A DNA stretch of 64,000 bases from Cytophagaceae bacterium (GTDB taxonomy: Bacteria > Bacteroidota > Bacteroidia > Cytophagales > Spirosomataceae): NCBI GenBank assembly GCA_016722655.1, contig JADKIR010000004.1, positions 2,046,001 through 2,110,000 on the forward strand, given 5' to 3'. Positions 34,122 to 42,090 of the stretch are shown here, piece by piece. A program made the position numbers and the translations under genes. The notes below the pieces were generated by a model, which saw nothing but the letters and a program-made list of their open reading frames with translations, made no database searches and was not told where the DNA came from. The stretch's first letter is position 1, and every line of letters begins with the position of its first letter.

Positions 34122-35807
34122 ATGGAAAAAAACCTTAATCCAAGGCGAGATTTTTTAAAGAAATCTTTGTTAGCGGGGGTTGGATTAGCCTCAACTCCGA
34201 TAATTGCCCAAGCTGAAAGTAAAGAAATTCAGACTTCTGAGAGTAGTATTAATAATAAGGTCACCTTTCTTATTACTTCTGATATACATGCACAGGTCAA
34301 TACGCATGATGAGTTTTTTGTTGAAAATGGTAAGCACGTTTTCAAGAAAAGAGGTGGGCTGGCGGTTTTGAAAACCATGATTGATTCATTGAAAAAAAGT
34401 AATCCCAACCAAACCATTGTGTATGATGGAGGGGACTTTTTCCATGGTCATGCTCTTGCCACTTTTACAGAAGGGGAGGCTTTGATTCCTATTTTCAATC
34501 AGTTAGGTTACGATTTGATTCTTCCTGGCAACTGGGAAGTGGTTTATAAAAAGAAAAAAATGCTCTATGATATGGGGCATGCCAATGCAGCAAAAGTATG
34601 TGCAAATATGTGGCACGATACCACAGATGAGTTTAATGGGGAGTTAGTATATCCTCCTTTTTGGATAAAAAATATGGGAGGTACCAAAATTGGTGTAATA
34701 GGCTATACTGATCATCTGGTACCCAAAAGACAATCTCCGGCTTTCAGCGTAGGTTTACGTTTTGACCATCCTGAAAAAAACCTTCCCAAATATGTAAAAT
34801 ATCTGAAAGAAGTGGAAAATTGTGGGGTTATTGTGGTCGTAACTCATATCGGATTGGCACAGCAGGTAGGTTTGGCAAATAATCCTGCCACACAAGGGGT
34901 TGACATTATCATCGGGGCCGATACCCATGAAAGACTCAGAAAACCCATCAAAGGCAAATTCACTGATGTGGTAGAATGTGGTGCTTTTGGCTCATTTGTG
35001 GGTAAACTCGACCTAAAAATCGAAAACGGACGCATGGCCGGGTATGATTATAAATTGCTTGATGTAGATCCGGTAAAATATAAACCTGATACTCAGGTTC
35101 AAGCTCTTGTTAACAAAGCGTTGGCTCCTTTTAAAAATGATTTTAACAAGGTGATAGGCACTTCAACAGTTCCTTTAATGAGATATTATGTGATGGAAAC
35201 TCCCATGGATAACCTTATCACTGATGCCATTAAGTGGAAGTTAAAGCCAGATATAGCCCTTTCTAACGGTTTTAGGTTTTGTCAACCACTTTCTTCTAAA
35301 GATCCAAAAACGGGTTTGATTAATATCACTGAGGAATTCCTTTGGAATATGCTCCCACTTGATTCTGAAGCCAAAACAGGCGTTATTACGGGCTTGCAGG
35401 TCAAAAAATGGTTGGAACAAGAGCTTCAAAATGCCTTTGCACCTAATCCTGCAAAAAGATTTGGAGGTTGGTTTGTAAGGTATGCGGGTATGGAAGTAAA
35501 TTTTACCATAGCCAACGAGACAGGAAAAAGAGTTAATTGGGTAAAAATAGGTGGAAAGGAAGTGCTTGATGATCAGGAATATACTATAGTAGCATGTGAG
35601 CGGGAAGGAGATCCCAACGATACACTCTGCCGAATCGAACATGTCAAAAATCCGGTAAAACATACACTAATGATGCATGACATCATTAAAGAATATCTCA
35701 AAGTGCATTCTCCAATTTCTCCCAAACTAGAAAAAAGAGCTACGGCAACAGATGCACCTGATACGCTTTTGACACAATTGAGAGGTTATGATTATGAATT
35801 TATGTAA
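34122..35807 (+). CDS. SoxB-like thiosulfohydrolase / 5'-nucleotidase family, Tat-exported
   Basis: From ATG 34122 the 561-residue protein has a twin-arginine signal (NPRRDFLKKSLLAG) and the metallophosphatase metal sites: ITSDIHAQ (D54, H56), DGGDFF (D105), GNWEV (N137) and GADTHERL. GNWEV in place of GNHE, plus ALSNGFRF and the C-terminal PNPAKRFGGWFVRYAGM block, is the SoxB pattern rather than UshA. SoxB is the periplasmic di-manganese enzyme that hydrolyses sulfate from SoxY-bound thiosulfate. No soxY, soxZ, soxA, soxX or soxC is present nearby, so the carrier is unknown. It lies between a sulfur transporter and a TsdA-like cytochrome. Confidence 0.85.
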   Translation: MEKNLNPRRDFLKKSLLAGVGLASTPIIAQAESKEIQTSESSINNKVTFLITSDIHAQVNTHDEFFVENGKHVFKKRGGLAVLKTMIDSLKKSNPNQTIVYDGGDFFHGHALATFTEGEALIPIFNQLGYDLILPGNWEVVYKKKKMLYDMGHANAAKVCANMWHDTTDEFNGELVYPPFWIKNMGGTKIGVIGYTDHLVPKRQSPAFSVGLRFDHPEKNLPKYVKYLKEVENCGVIVVVTHIGLAQQVGLANNPATQGVDIIIGADTHERLRKPIKGKFTDVVECGAFGSFVGKLDLKIENGRMAGYDYKLLDVDPVKYKPDTQVQALVNKALAPFKNDFNKVIGTSTVPLMRYYVMETPMDNLITDAIKWKLKPDIALSNGFRFCQPLSSKDPKTGLINITEEFLWNMLPLDSEAKTGVITGLQVKKWLEQELQNAFAPNPAKRFGGWFVRYAGMEVNFTIANETGKRVNWVKIGGKEVLDDQEYTIVACEREGDPNDTLCRIEHVKNPVKHTLMMHDIIKEYLKVHSPISPKLEKRATATDAPDTLLTQLRGYDYEFM

Positions 35808-35810
35808 AAT

Positions 35811-36833
35811 ATGAAATCAAAATCTTCAAATTCCGGACTTATAAGACTATTGCAAGGTTTGCTTTATTTGATTGTTCTGGTGCCATTTTTACTCTTGTAT
35901 TTGTTGGCTGATAATATGAATTTGCTTACAAACGAAGAACCGGCTCTAGATACTTTAGTCAAAAAACCTTATGAGGTTCCAATGTGGAAACCCATGACCA
36001 TGGAGGCCGTAGTACATGAGAAAGACCCCGAAATGATAAAATATGGAAGGGAATTAGTGGCAAATACTGCCCAATATTTGGGACCTAATGGAACCCTTTC
36101 GCCTATTTCTAATGGCATGAATTGTCAGAATTGTCATCTGGATGCCGGTACACGCCCCTGGGGTAATAATTATGGAGCGGTTCTTTCAACTTATCCGAAA
36201 ATGCGGGCAAGGTCTGGTTCGGTAGAAAGTATCGAAAAGCGAGTGAACGATTGCTTTGAGCGTAGTCTTAACGGTAAAGCACTTGATTCTTCAAGTAAAG
36301 AATTAAAAGCCATCGTTAGCTACATCAAATTTATCGGGAAATATGTGGAAAAAGATAGTATTCCGTCCGGAACGGGTATTTGGAAGCTGAAATACATGAG
36401 CCGTGCGGCCAGTCCAGAGAAAGGAGAACCAATTTATGCAGAAAAATGTGCCAGCTGCCATGGAGGAAATGGACTGGGGATCAAAAATGCTGAGGGAACT
36501 GCGTTTACCTACCCTCCATTGTGGGGTCCGCAAAGTTATAATCAGGGAGCCGGTTTGTTTCGCTTGTCGAGATTGGCGGGTTATATCAAAACCAATATGC
36601 CTTTTGGCACTACTTACCAAAAACCTCAGCTTTCTGACGAAGAATGCTGGGATGTGGCAGCCTACATTAATACCCGTCCCAGACCCGCTAAAGACCTAAG
36701 TAAAGACTGGCCAGATATTTCAAAAAAGCCTGTTGACCACCCCTTTGGTCCTTATTCTGATCCTTTTCCTGAAATTCAGCATAAATTAGGTCCTTTTAAA
36801 CCTATTGACGATTTCAAAAAGTCAAAAAAATAA
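35811..36833 (+). CDS. Diheme c-type cytochrome, TsdA/SoxA-like thiosulfate dehydrogenase
   Basis: The 340-residue protein has an N-terminal membrane anchor (residues about 10-33) and two haem sites: NCQNCH (C105, C108, H109) and CASCH (C213, C216, H217). Cys 148 in RVNDCFERSLNG matches the conserved Cys that ligates the catalytic haem in TsdA and SoxA. TsdA oxidises two thiosulfate to tetrathionate in the periplasm, giving electrons to the respiratory chain. PPLWGPQSYNQGAG and NMPFGT are further TsdA blocks. It lies 3 bases after the SoxB-like gene and before an exported DsrE-like protein. Whether it makes tetrathionate or loads a sulfur carrier for SoxB is unclear. Confidence 0.88.
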   Translation: MKSKSSNSGLIRLLQGLLYLIVLVPFLLLYLLADNMNLLTNEEPALDTLVKKPYEVPMWKPMTMEAVVHEKDPEMIKYGRELVANTAQYLGPNGTLSPISNGMNCQNCHLDAGTRPWGNNYGAVLSTYPKMRARSGSVESIEKRVNDCFERSLNGKALDSSSKELKAIVSYIKFIGKYVEKDSIPSGTGIWKLKYMSRAASPEKGEPIYAEKCASCHGGNGLGIKNAEGTAFTYPPLWGPQSYNQGAGLFRLSRLAGYIKTNMPFGTTYQKPQLSDEECWDVAAYINTRPRPAKDLSKDWPDISKKPVDHPFGPYSDPFPEIQHKLGPFKPIDDFKKSKK

Positions 36834-36860
36834 TTGTAATTTTCTGAAAAAATATAAAAA

Positions 36861-37280
36861 ATGAAAAATCTGATATTTTTATTTCTTCTGGTTTCCAGTA
36901 GCCTTTTTGCTCAAAAAACTGACGATGGGAGTAAGCACAAAGTGGTGTTTCAATTTGTTTCGGGGGATAGTCTTTCTCAAAAATCTCTGATTAATAATTT
37001 GAAAAATTTCAGAGAAGGTTGGCCTAAAGCCCAGGTTGAAGTAGTTTTTCATGGCAATGGCATATTTATGGTCACTTCGGAAAAGACCACTTACATGAAA
37101 GAACTCATGGATTTCGCCCAAAACAAAGATGTGAAAATGGTGGTTTGCGGAAATACCATGAAACAAAAGAAGATTACCAAAGAACAATTGTTGCCATTTG
37201 TAAGTGTGGTTCCAATGGGTATTGGTGAAATCATTATAAAACAAGAGGAAGGCTGGAGCTACATAAAAGCCGGATTGTAA
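36861..37280 (+). CDS. Exported DsrE-family protein
   Basis: The 139-residue protein has a signal peptide (to LFAQ) and a DsrE/DsrF-like fold, with conserved Cys 96 in KMVVCGNTM, the position of the sulfur-carrying Cys in DsrE proteins. Cytosolic DsrE passes persulfide sulfur between enzymes; exported versions are less studied. In this cluster it may be the periplasmic sulfur carrier used by the SoxB-like and TsdA-like enzymes in place of SoxYZ. That is a hypothesis, not shown. It is cotranscribed, 27 bases after the cytochrome gene and 11 bases before the AraC regulator. Confidence 0.83.
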   Translation: MKNLIFLFLLVSSSLFAQKTDDGSKHKVVFQFVSGDSLSQKSLINNLKNFREGWPKAQVEVVFHGNGIFMVTSEKTTYMKELMDFAQNKDVKMVVCGNTMKQKKITKEQLLPFVSVVPMGIGEIIIKQEEGWSYIKAGL

Positions 37281-37291
37281 TTAATTAATTG

Positions 37292-38182
37292 ATGGAAAAG
37301 GTCATACCCAAATATACCATTGAGCAACTCAATCAGTGTGACCACGGTGTTAGAATGAATATTGACATCCGCAGACTGGAGGATCACCTACAGAGGTCTT
37401 CAGATGTTCGTTTTCCCCATCGGCATGACTTTTACAATCTAATTTATATAACCCGAGGTTCAGGAACGCATGATGTTGATTTTAAGCGATTTACTGTAGT
37501 GCCTCATCAGCTTTTTTTTATGAACGACAGCCATGTGCACGAGTGGAATCTTTCGCCCGATGTTACAGGATTTACCATGTTTTTCAAGAAAGAATTCTAT
37601 AATGTAGCCGAGCCCATATATTCCTTACCTAATCTTCCATTTTTTCATAATAGCGTAAATGAGGCACAAATGGTGGTCTTTGAGCCCGAAGAAGCCTCTA
37701 TTGTGGAGCACCTTTTCGAAGACATGCTCATTGAGTTTTCCAATAATCAAAAACACTGTGAGGCTATAGTGAAAACCATGTTGAAGATCATCCTCATCAG
37801 GTCCCTGCGTATTTATCAGCCACAGTTTGAAAGAAACGGCTCTTTGCATAATCTCAGTAAACTACATTTATTCGAAAGTTTGATTGAACAAAATTTTATG
37901 CGTACAAAATCGGTAAAAGATTACGCAAAAATCATGAATCTTTCTCCCAACTACCTGAATGCAATCAGTTCGGCTTGTATTGGTAAGTCTGCAGGTGAAA
38001 TGATTCGTGACCGTATAATTTTGGAAACTAAACGATTGCTGGCTCACTCTTCGCTCTCAATTTGTGAAATGTCCTACAAATTAGGTTTCGATGATTGCTC
38101 TTATTTTATCCGAATTTTCAAAAAAGCGGTAGGGTTTACTCCCGAACAATTCAGGAAGTCAGTTCTGGAGCGGAACAATTAG
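37292..38182 (+). CDS. AraC-family transcriptional regulator
   Basis: The roughly 296-residue protein has an N-terminal cupin-like ligand domain (HRHDFYNLIYITRGSGTHDV and VPHQLFFMNDSHVHEW) and a C-terminal double helix-turn-helix, with SVKDYAKIMNLSPNYLNAIS and YKLGFDDCSYFIRIFKKAVG followed by TPEQFRKS, the AraC signature. An ATG at 37292 was chosen over the adjoining TTG at 37289. It is the last gene of the sulfur block before the SQR gene and probably responds to a sulfur compound or another small effector. Its target and ligand are unknown. A 239-base gap follows. Confidence 0.88.
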   Translation: MEKVIPKYTIEQLNQCDHGVRMNIDIRRLEDHLQRSSDVRFPHRHDFYNLIYITRGSGTHDVDFKRFTVVPHQLFFMNDSHVHEWNLSPDVTGFTMFFKKEFYNVAEPIYSLPNLPFFHNSVNEAQMVVFEPEEASIVEHLFEDMLIEFSNNQKHCEAIVKTMLKIILIRSLRIYQPQFERNGSLHNLSKLHLFESLIEQNFMRTKSVKDYAKIMNLSPNYLNAISSACIGKSAGEMIRDRIILETKRLLAHSSLSICEMSYKLGFDDCSYFIRIFKKAVGFTPEQFRKSVLERNN

Positions 38183-38421
38183 AAATTAGGTTTTTATACA
38201 ATTCCAGATACATATTTAGTTTTTTTCAAAATCACTAATTATAAAGAATTTAAAAAAGATAATTTTATTTTTTTATTAATAAACCCAAAAACAAAAATAG
38301 GTAAAAAGTACTATACTATTAGTAAAACATCTTATGAGATTTACCTGTATTTGAAATTATCTTTGTAAATATTTTTATAAAAAATAATATTTAATCAAGA
38401 AGTTTGAAATCGCTTTAAATT

Positions 38422-39612
38422 ATGAGTCATCATCAGATAATTATTGTGGGTGGAGGAAATGCAGGAATTTCAGTGGCAGCCCAGTTATTCAGGAAAAACA
38501 GTAAACTTGATATAGCTATCATTGATCCTGCCGATAAACATTACTATCAACCTGCATGGACTTTAGTAGGTGGAGGAGCTTTTGATCTACAAAAAACCGT
38601 AAGAAATGAGGCTGATGTAATGCCAAAACAAGCAAAATGGATCAAAGAAGCTTGTATGTCTTTTCAGCCTGAAAAGAATGAGGTGACTACCAGTGGCGGT
38701 ACGTATACTTATGATTATCTGATAGTTGCACCTGGGATTCAACTCAACTGGGGGGCGATAAAAGGATTGCCGGAGACCATCAGCAAAAATGATGTTTGCA
38801 GCAACTACAGCTTCCAGACCGTGCCCTATACTTTTGAAGTATTGAAGAATTTCAAAGGAGGGAAAGCCATTTTTCACAATCCTCATACTCCGGTAAAATG
38901 TGGAGGAGCTCCCCATAAAATCATGTATCTGGCGGCTGATTATTTTAGAAAAAATGGTTTGCTTGAAAAAGCAGATATTCAGTATTGGAGTGGTGCAGCC
39001 AGGCTTTTTGCAGTAGATAAATATGAAAAAACGCTTTTGGAAGTTTGTGAAAAAGCCAATATTAAGCTCAATCTGATGCAAAGAATGGAAGAAATTGATG
39101 GTCCAAATAAGCGTGCCAGATTTGTGGGTATGGCTGAAAGCAATATGGGCCAGGAGACCTGGGTTGATTATGACATGATTCATATTTCACCCCCTCAATC
39201 AGCTCCAGATTTTGTAAAAAGCAGCCCATTGGCCAACGAACTCGGCTGGGTAGATGTAAACATCAATACTTTACAGCACAATAAATTCAATAATATTTTC
39301 TCGTTGGGTGATGCCGCCGGTTTGCCAATTTCGAAAACGGGAGCGGCCATCAGGAAACAAGCTCCGGTGGTGGTAGGTAATCTGCTTTCCTTAATGGAAA
39401 ATCAGACTATGGACAACTCATACCAGGGTTATACTTCTTGTCCTTTGGTGACTGGTTATGGCAAATTGGTTTTGGCCGAATTTGATTACAACAACACCCC
39501 AATGGAGACCTTCCCATTTGACCAAAGTAAAGAGCGATGGAGTATGTATCAGCTCAAAAAACAAGTGTTGCCAAGAATGTATTGGAGTCAGATATTAAAA
39601 GGAAAAGCCTAA
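38422..39612 (+). CDS. sqr: Sulfide:quinone oxidoreductase, type II-like
   Basis: The 396-residue flavoprotein oxidises sulfide to persulfide or polysulfide and gives electrons to quinone at the inner membrane. The FAD-binding GGGNAG motif is at residues 10-15, with a second nucleotide region near SLGDAAGLP (294-302). Redox Cys residues are C160 (TPVKCGGAPHK) and C340 (YTSCPLVTGYGKL), the spacing and context of type II SQR, the group related to mitochondrial SQOR. It lies after the AraC gene with its own 239-base upstream region containing a TATCTTTG -7-like box (38358-38365). It ends at a strong terminator. It would supply persulfide to the CstB-like enzyme. Confidence 0.9.
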   Translation: MSHHQIIIVGGGNAGISVAAQLFRKNSKLDIAIIDPADKHYYQPAWTLVGGGAFDLQKTVRNEADVMPKQAKWIKEACMSFQPEKNEVTTSGGTYTYDYLIVAPGIQLNWGAIKGLPETISKNDVCSNYSFQTVPYTFEVLKNFKGGKAIFHNPHTPVKCGGAPHKIMYLAADYFRKNGLLEKADIQYWSGAARLFAVDKYEKTLLEVCEKANIKLNLMQRMEEIDGPNKRARFVGMAESNMGQETWVDYDMIHISPPQSAPDFVKSSPLANELGWVDVNINTLQHNKFNNIFSLGDAAGLPISKTGAAIRKQAPVVVGNLLSLMENQTMDNSYQGYTSCPLVTGYGKLVLAEFDYNNTPMETFPFDQSKERWSMYQLKKQVLPRMYWSQILKGKA

Positions 39613-39633
39613 CCTAAACTTTTTTCAGCCCAG

Positions 39634-39665
39634 TGCCTGTTGTAAATTCAACAGGCATTTTTTTT
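39634..39665 (+). terminator. Strong intrinsic terminator after sqr
   Basis: TGCCTGTTG (39634-39642) pairs with CAACAGGCA (39649-39657), six-base loop, followed by an eight-base T run. It closes the sulfur island 21 bases after the sqr stop. Confidence 0.93.
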
Positions 39666-39815
39666 ACCTTATTGTTTGATGAATTGTTTAACCGTTTTAA
39701 TCAATTTATTTCGAATTTCGTTTAAAATTTTGAAAAAGTCCAAAATTTCCTTATTTTTACCACTATTATTTTGTTTAGAAAATCTATAAAATTCCTATAT
39801 TTTGAAATCTTAACT

Positions 39816-40814
39816 ATGAAAAAAGCATTATTAATTCTTTTTATTTTTTCAGGTTTAAATTTAAAAAAGACCTCTGCTCAATGTGTTGCTACTGCTTCTA
39901 ACGGAGATTATACTGTTACTCTTAATTTATTTCCTACGCGTATAGTTCCATCATCTGGTACTTGCCCTTTTGGTTTTACCTATAATGTTGAGGTTGGATA
40001 TGATATCAGTATAACGGGCAGCAATCCACCTTCTCCAATTACCTCAGGACTTTATACTTCGCAAGGTGTATTGACCTGTAATAATGGGACCGATGGGAAT
40101 CAGAACGTCTTTATAGATTTAGAGAATGGCAATTCCAGTACTTCGGTGATTTCTACTTCGAGTCCTTATTCAAACTTGACCGATTGTGCAACTGCTACAC
40201 CTCAAACTTATAATTGTAGTTCATTTGTGTATGAAATTCAGGGGCCAAACCTTTCGGCAAATATTCCTTGTACAATCACCAGTTTTAAACTTCCTGTAAA
40301 TCTGGTTTCCTTCTCTGGGAAAAATATGGATGGCTATAATCTTTTGAGTTGGATAATCTCAGAGCAAATAAATTTTGATTATTTTCAAGTACAAAGGAGT
40401 TTCGACGCTAAATCTTTTGAAACGGTAAGTGAACCTATAAAACCGGCCGGTTCTGATAATTTTTCATGGAAAGAGAAGGCTAATATTAGTAGGGAGAATT
40501 CTTATTATAGGTTGTTGTTGAAAGATTTGGATGGATCTCAAAAGTATTCGAAAGTAATTGCGATAAATAATTTTGAAAATATGATTACTTGTGAAGTTTT
40601 TCCTAATCCTACGGAAGATGCACTTCATATTAAATGGAATGACAACAAGTTTTCTGCCAAGGATATTAAGATTTTTAATTTAAATGGGATTCAAGTTTTA
40701 AATGCAAAAGCAAGCAATAGACTAAATCTGAAAGAGCTAAGTTCAGGAGTTTATTTGGTAGTTTTAACCGATGAATCAGGAAGAAGTACAAGTAAGAAAT
40801 TTTTGAAGAATTGA
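39816..40814 (+). CDS. Secreted protein with T9SS type A sorting domain
   Basis: From ATG 39816 the 332-residue protein has a signal peptide (to KTSAQ), a Ser/Thr/Asn-rich N-terminal region with several Cys, a middle beta-domain (VNLVSFSGKNMDGYNLLSW...NFDYFQVQRSFD) often seen in Bacteroidota surface proteins, and a C-terminal type A sorting domain (FPNPTEDALHIKW, IKIFNLNGIQ, LSSGVYLVVLTDESG, KKFLKN). This C-terminus directs export by the type IX secretion system and attachment to the surface. An earlier in-frame ATG at 39771 would spoil the signal peptide. The N-terminal domain is unrecognised, so its function is unknown. Confidence 0.87.
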   Translation: MKKALLILFIFSGLNLKKTSAQCVATASNGDYTVTLNLFPTRIVPSSGTCPFGFTYNVEVGYDISITGSNPPSPITSGLYTSQGVLTCNNGTDGNQNVFIDLENGNSSTSVISTSSPYSNLTDCATATPQTYNCSSFVYEIQGPNLSANIPCTITSFKLPVNLVSFSGKNMDGYNLLSWIISEQINFDYFQVQRSFDAKSFETVSEPIKPAGSDNFSWKEKANISRENSYYRLLLKDLDGSQKYSKVIAINNFENMITCEVFPNPTEDALHIKWNDNKFSAKDIKIFNLNGIQVLNAKASNRLNLKELSSGVYLVVLTDESGRSTSKKFLKN

Positions 40815-40921
40815 TTTTTAAAATTGTAGAAATATTTTTTAAAGTATTGAAATTAAATATCTTAAATATTTAGGAGGTTGTATCTGAAATAAAAAATTCT
40901 AAACTAAAATCCTAAAAGTTT

Positions 40922-41314
40922 TTATTTATTATTCTTTAACAAATAACCACTTACTATCAAAATTACACCCACCAAAAACATTATAACATGCAGCGGATTA
41001 ATCTCTTTGACCATGAGAACCTGGGCAAAAATCCAACCGCAAAGTATAACCCCCTGAAAGATAACCATTGCCAATGCTGTGGGCTTGTTTTTTATTAAAA
41101 AATAGGTTGCTACAAGATTGAATATTCCGTTGACTACAAAAAGCACTATTCCTGGAATTAAATATGTTACAAAAGGTGAGAATTTTAGGAAATCGGTAGT
41201 CATACCCATTTTTTGACCGCTAGGGTCCATAATGAACAAAAAACCGGCAATGAGAGCGTTTACCGCTGTTAATAATAATAATGCAATTGTAATTTTTCTG
41301 GTAATATTTTTCAT
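40922..41314 (-). CDS. Four-helix integral membrane protein of unknown function
   Basis: A 130-residue protein with four hydrophobic segments (residues about 8-28, 47-72, 80-100 and 106-125) separated by short loops, and a Lys-Asn-Asn-Lys tail. No signal peptide distinct from the first helix and no catalytic motif is visible. It is a monocistronic gene between the T9SS cargo gene and a toxin-antitoxin pair. I do not recognise the family. Confidence 0.75.
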   Translation of the reverse strand: MKNITRKITIALLLLTAVNALIAGFLFIMDPSGQKMGMTTDFLKFSPFVTYLIPGIVLFVVNGIFNLVATYFLIKNKPTALAMVIFQGVILCGWIFAQVLMVKEINPLHVIMFLVGVILIVSGYLLKNNK

Positions 41315-41490
41315 GGTATTAATGTTTAGCTAACAAAAATAGACCATATAATATTTAAAATATTGGTAGCGAGTCAGATGTAAAAGTGATTTTTGTCTTA
41401 ATGTTAAAATGAAAAGCAAAGAATAATCGTATTGTAGAAAATTGTAATGAATTATGAAAGCATAATTTTATGGAGAAATATTACATTATT

Positions 41491-41802
41491 TTATTTTTTA
41501 GAAATGATTTCTAATAATTTGTCAGGATTTTGTCTGTTATCCCAAAAAGCAGTTATTACGATATTTTCTCCAGTAATTTTATAAAAAATGCTGTAATTGT
41601 TTAAGGCAGAAACTCTTGTTTCGATATGATTAGTCTTCTTTCCTGAAAATGGATTAAATACTATAATTTTAATCCTTTCTTTAATTATTGATATTAATTT
41701 CTCTGAATATTTAGTATTCCCATTTCTTTTGACCCAATATTCTAAAATTTCCCTCCTCTGCTTTACTGCAGTGTTTGTCCATACTACAGACTTTTTAGCC
41801 AT
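41491..41802 (-). CDS. RelE/ParE-family toxin
   Basis: A 103-residue protein with the ParE/RelE layout: an N-terminal WTNTAVKQRREILEYWVKRNG helix pair, then beta strands with NPFSGKKTNHIETRVSALNNYSIFYKI and a C-terminal ITAFWDNRQNP, a typical ParE end. It overlaps the upstream antitoxin by 19 bases on the minus strand. ParE toxins poison gyrase and RelE toxins cut ribosome-bound mRNA. The FWDNRQNP ending is common in plasmid-stabilisation-type ParE proteins. Confidence 0.85.
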   Translation of the reverse strand: MAKKSVVWTNTAVKQRREILEYWVKRNGNTKYSEKLISIIKERIKIIVFNPFSGKKTNHIETRVSALNNYSIFYKITGENIVITAFWDNRQNPDKLLEIISKK

Positions 41803-42026
41803 TTCAGATCTAATTTGTCCAAGTCATCTTGTGGAACCACTTTACCTTCAACTATGTCTTTTTCACTCATTTCAAGCATAAGGAGTTGAGAATCAGATAA
41901 TTTTATAACCTCATTTTTAGGAGCACTTTTTTCGACCAATTCGTAAAGTCTGGTCAAATATTCTTTATTCGAAATTGCCAGAAGCTTATCAATAATATCA
42001 TTTCTTAAATGATCTACCTTGGTCAT
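41784..42026 (-). CDS. Antitoxin partner of the RelE/ParE toxin
   Basis: An 80-residue acidic protein (MTKVDHLRNDIIDKLLAISN) with an N-terminal helical segment, a KLSDSQLLMLEMSEKDIVEGKVVPQDDLDKLD tail and a final KWLKSL, typical of small type II antitoxins next to a ParE-like toxin. The last 19 bases overlap the toxin start. Role is assigned by position and size. Confidence 0.78.
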   Translation of the reverse strand: MTKVDHLRNDIIDKLLAISNKEYLTRLYELVEKSAPKNEVIKLSDSQLLMLEMSEKDIVEGKVVPQDDLDKLDLKWLKSL

Positions 42027-42090
42027 ATTTATTTAATATTTAAGCAAATATGTGTTAAAAAAATAATTTTTCAAAATAATTCTCATTTCC

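Noticed and set aside
38587..39183. 198-codon minus-strand frame opposite the SQR gene
   Set aside because: The SQR frame has clear FAD and Cys motifs; the antisense frame has no features.
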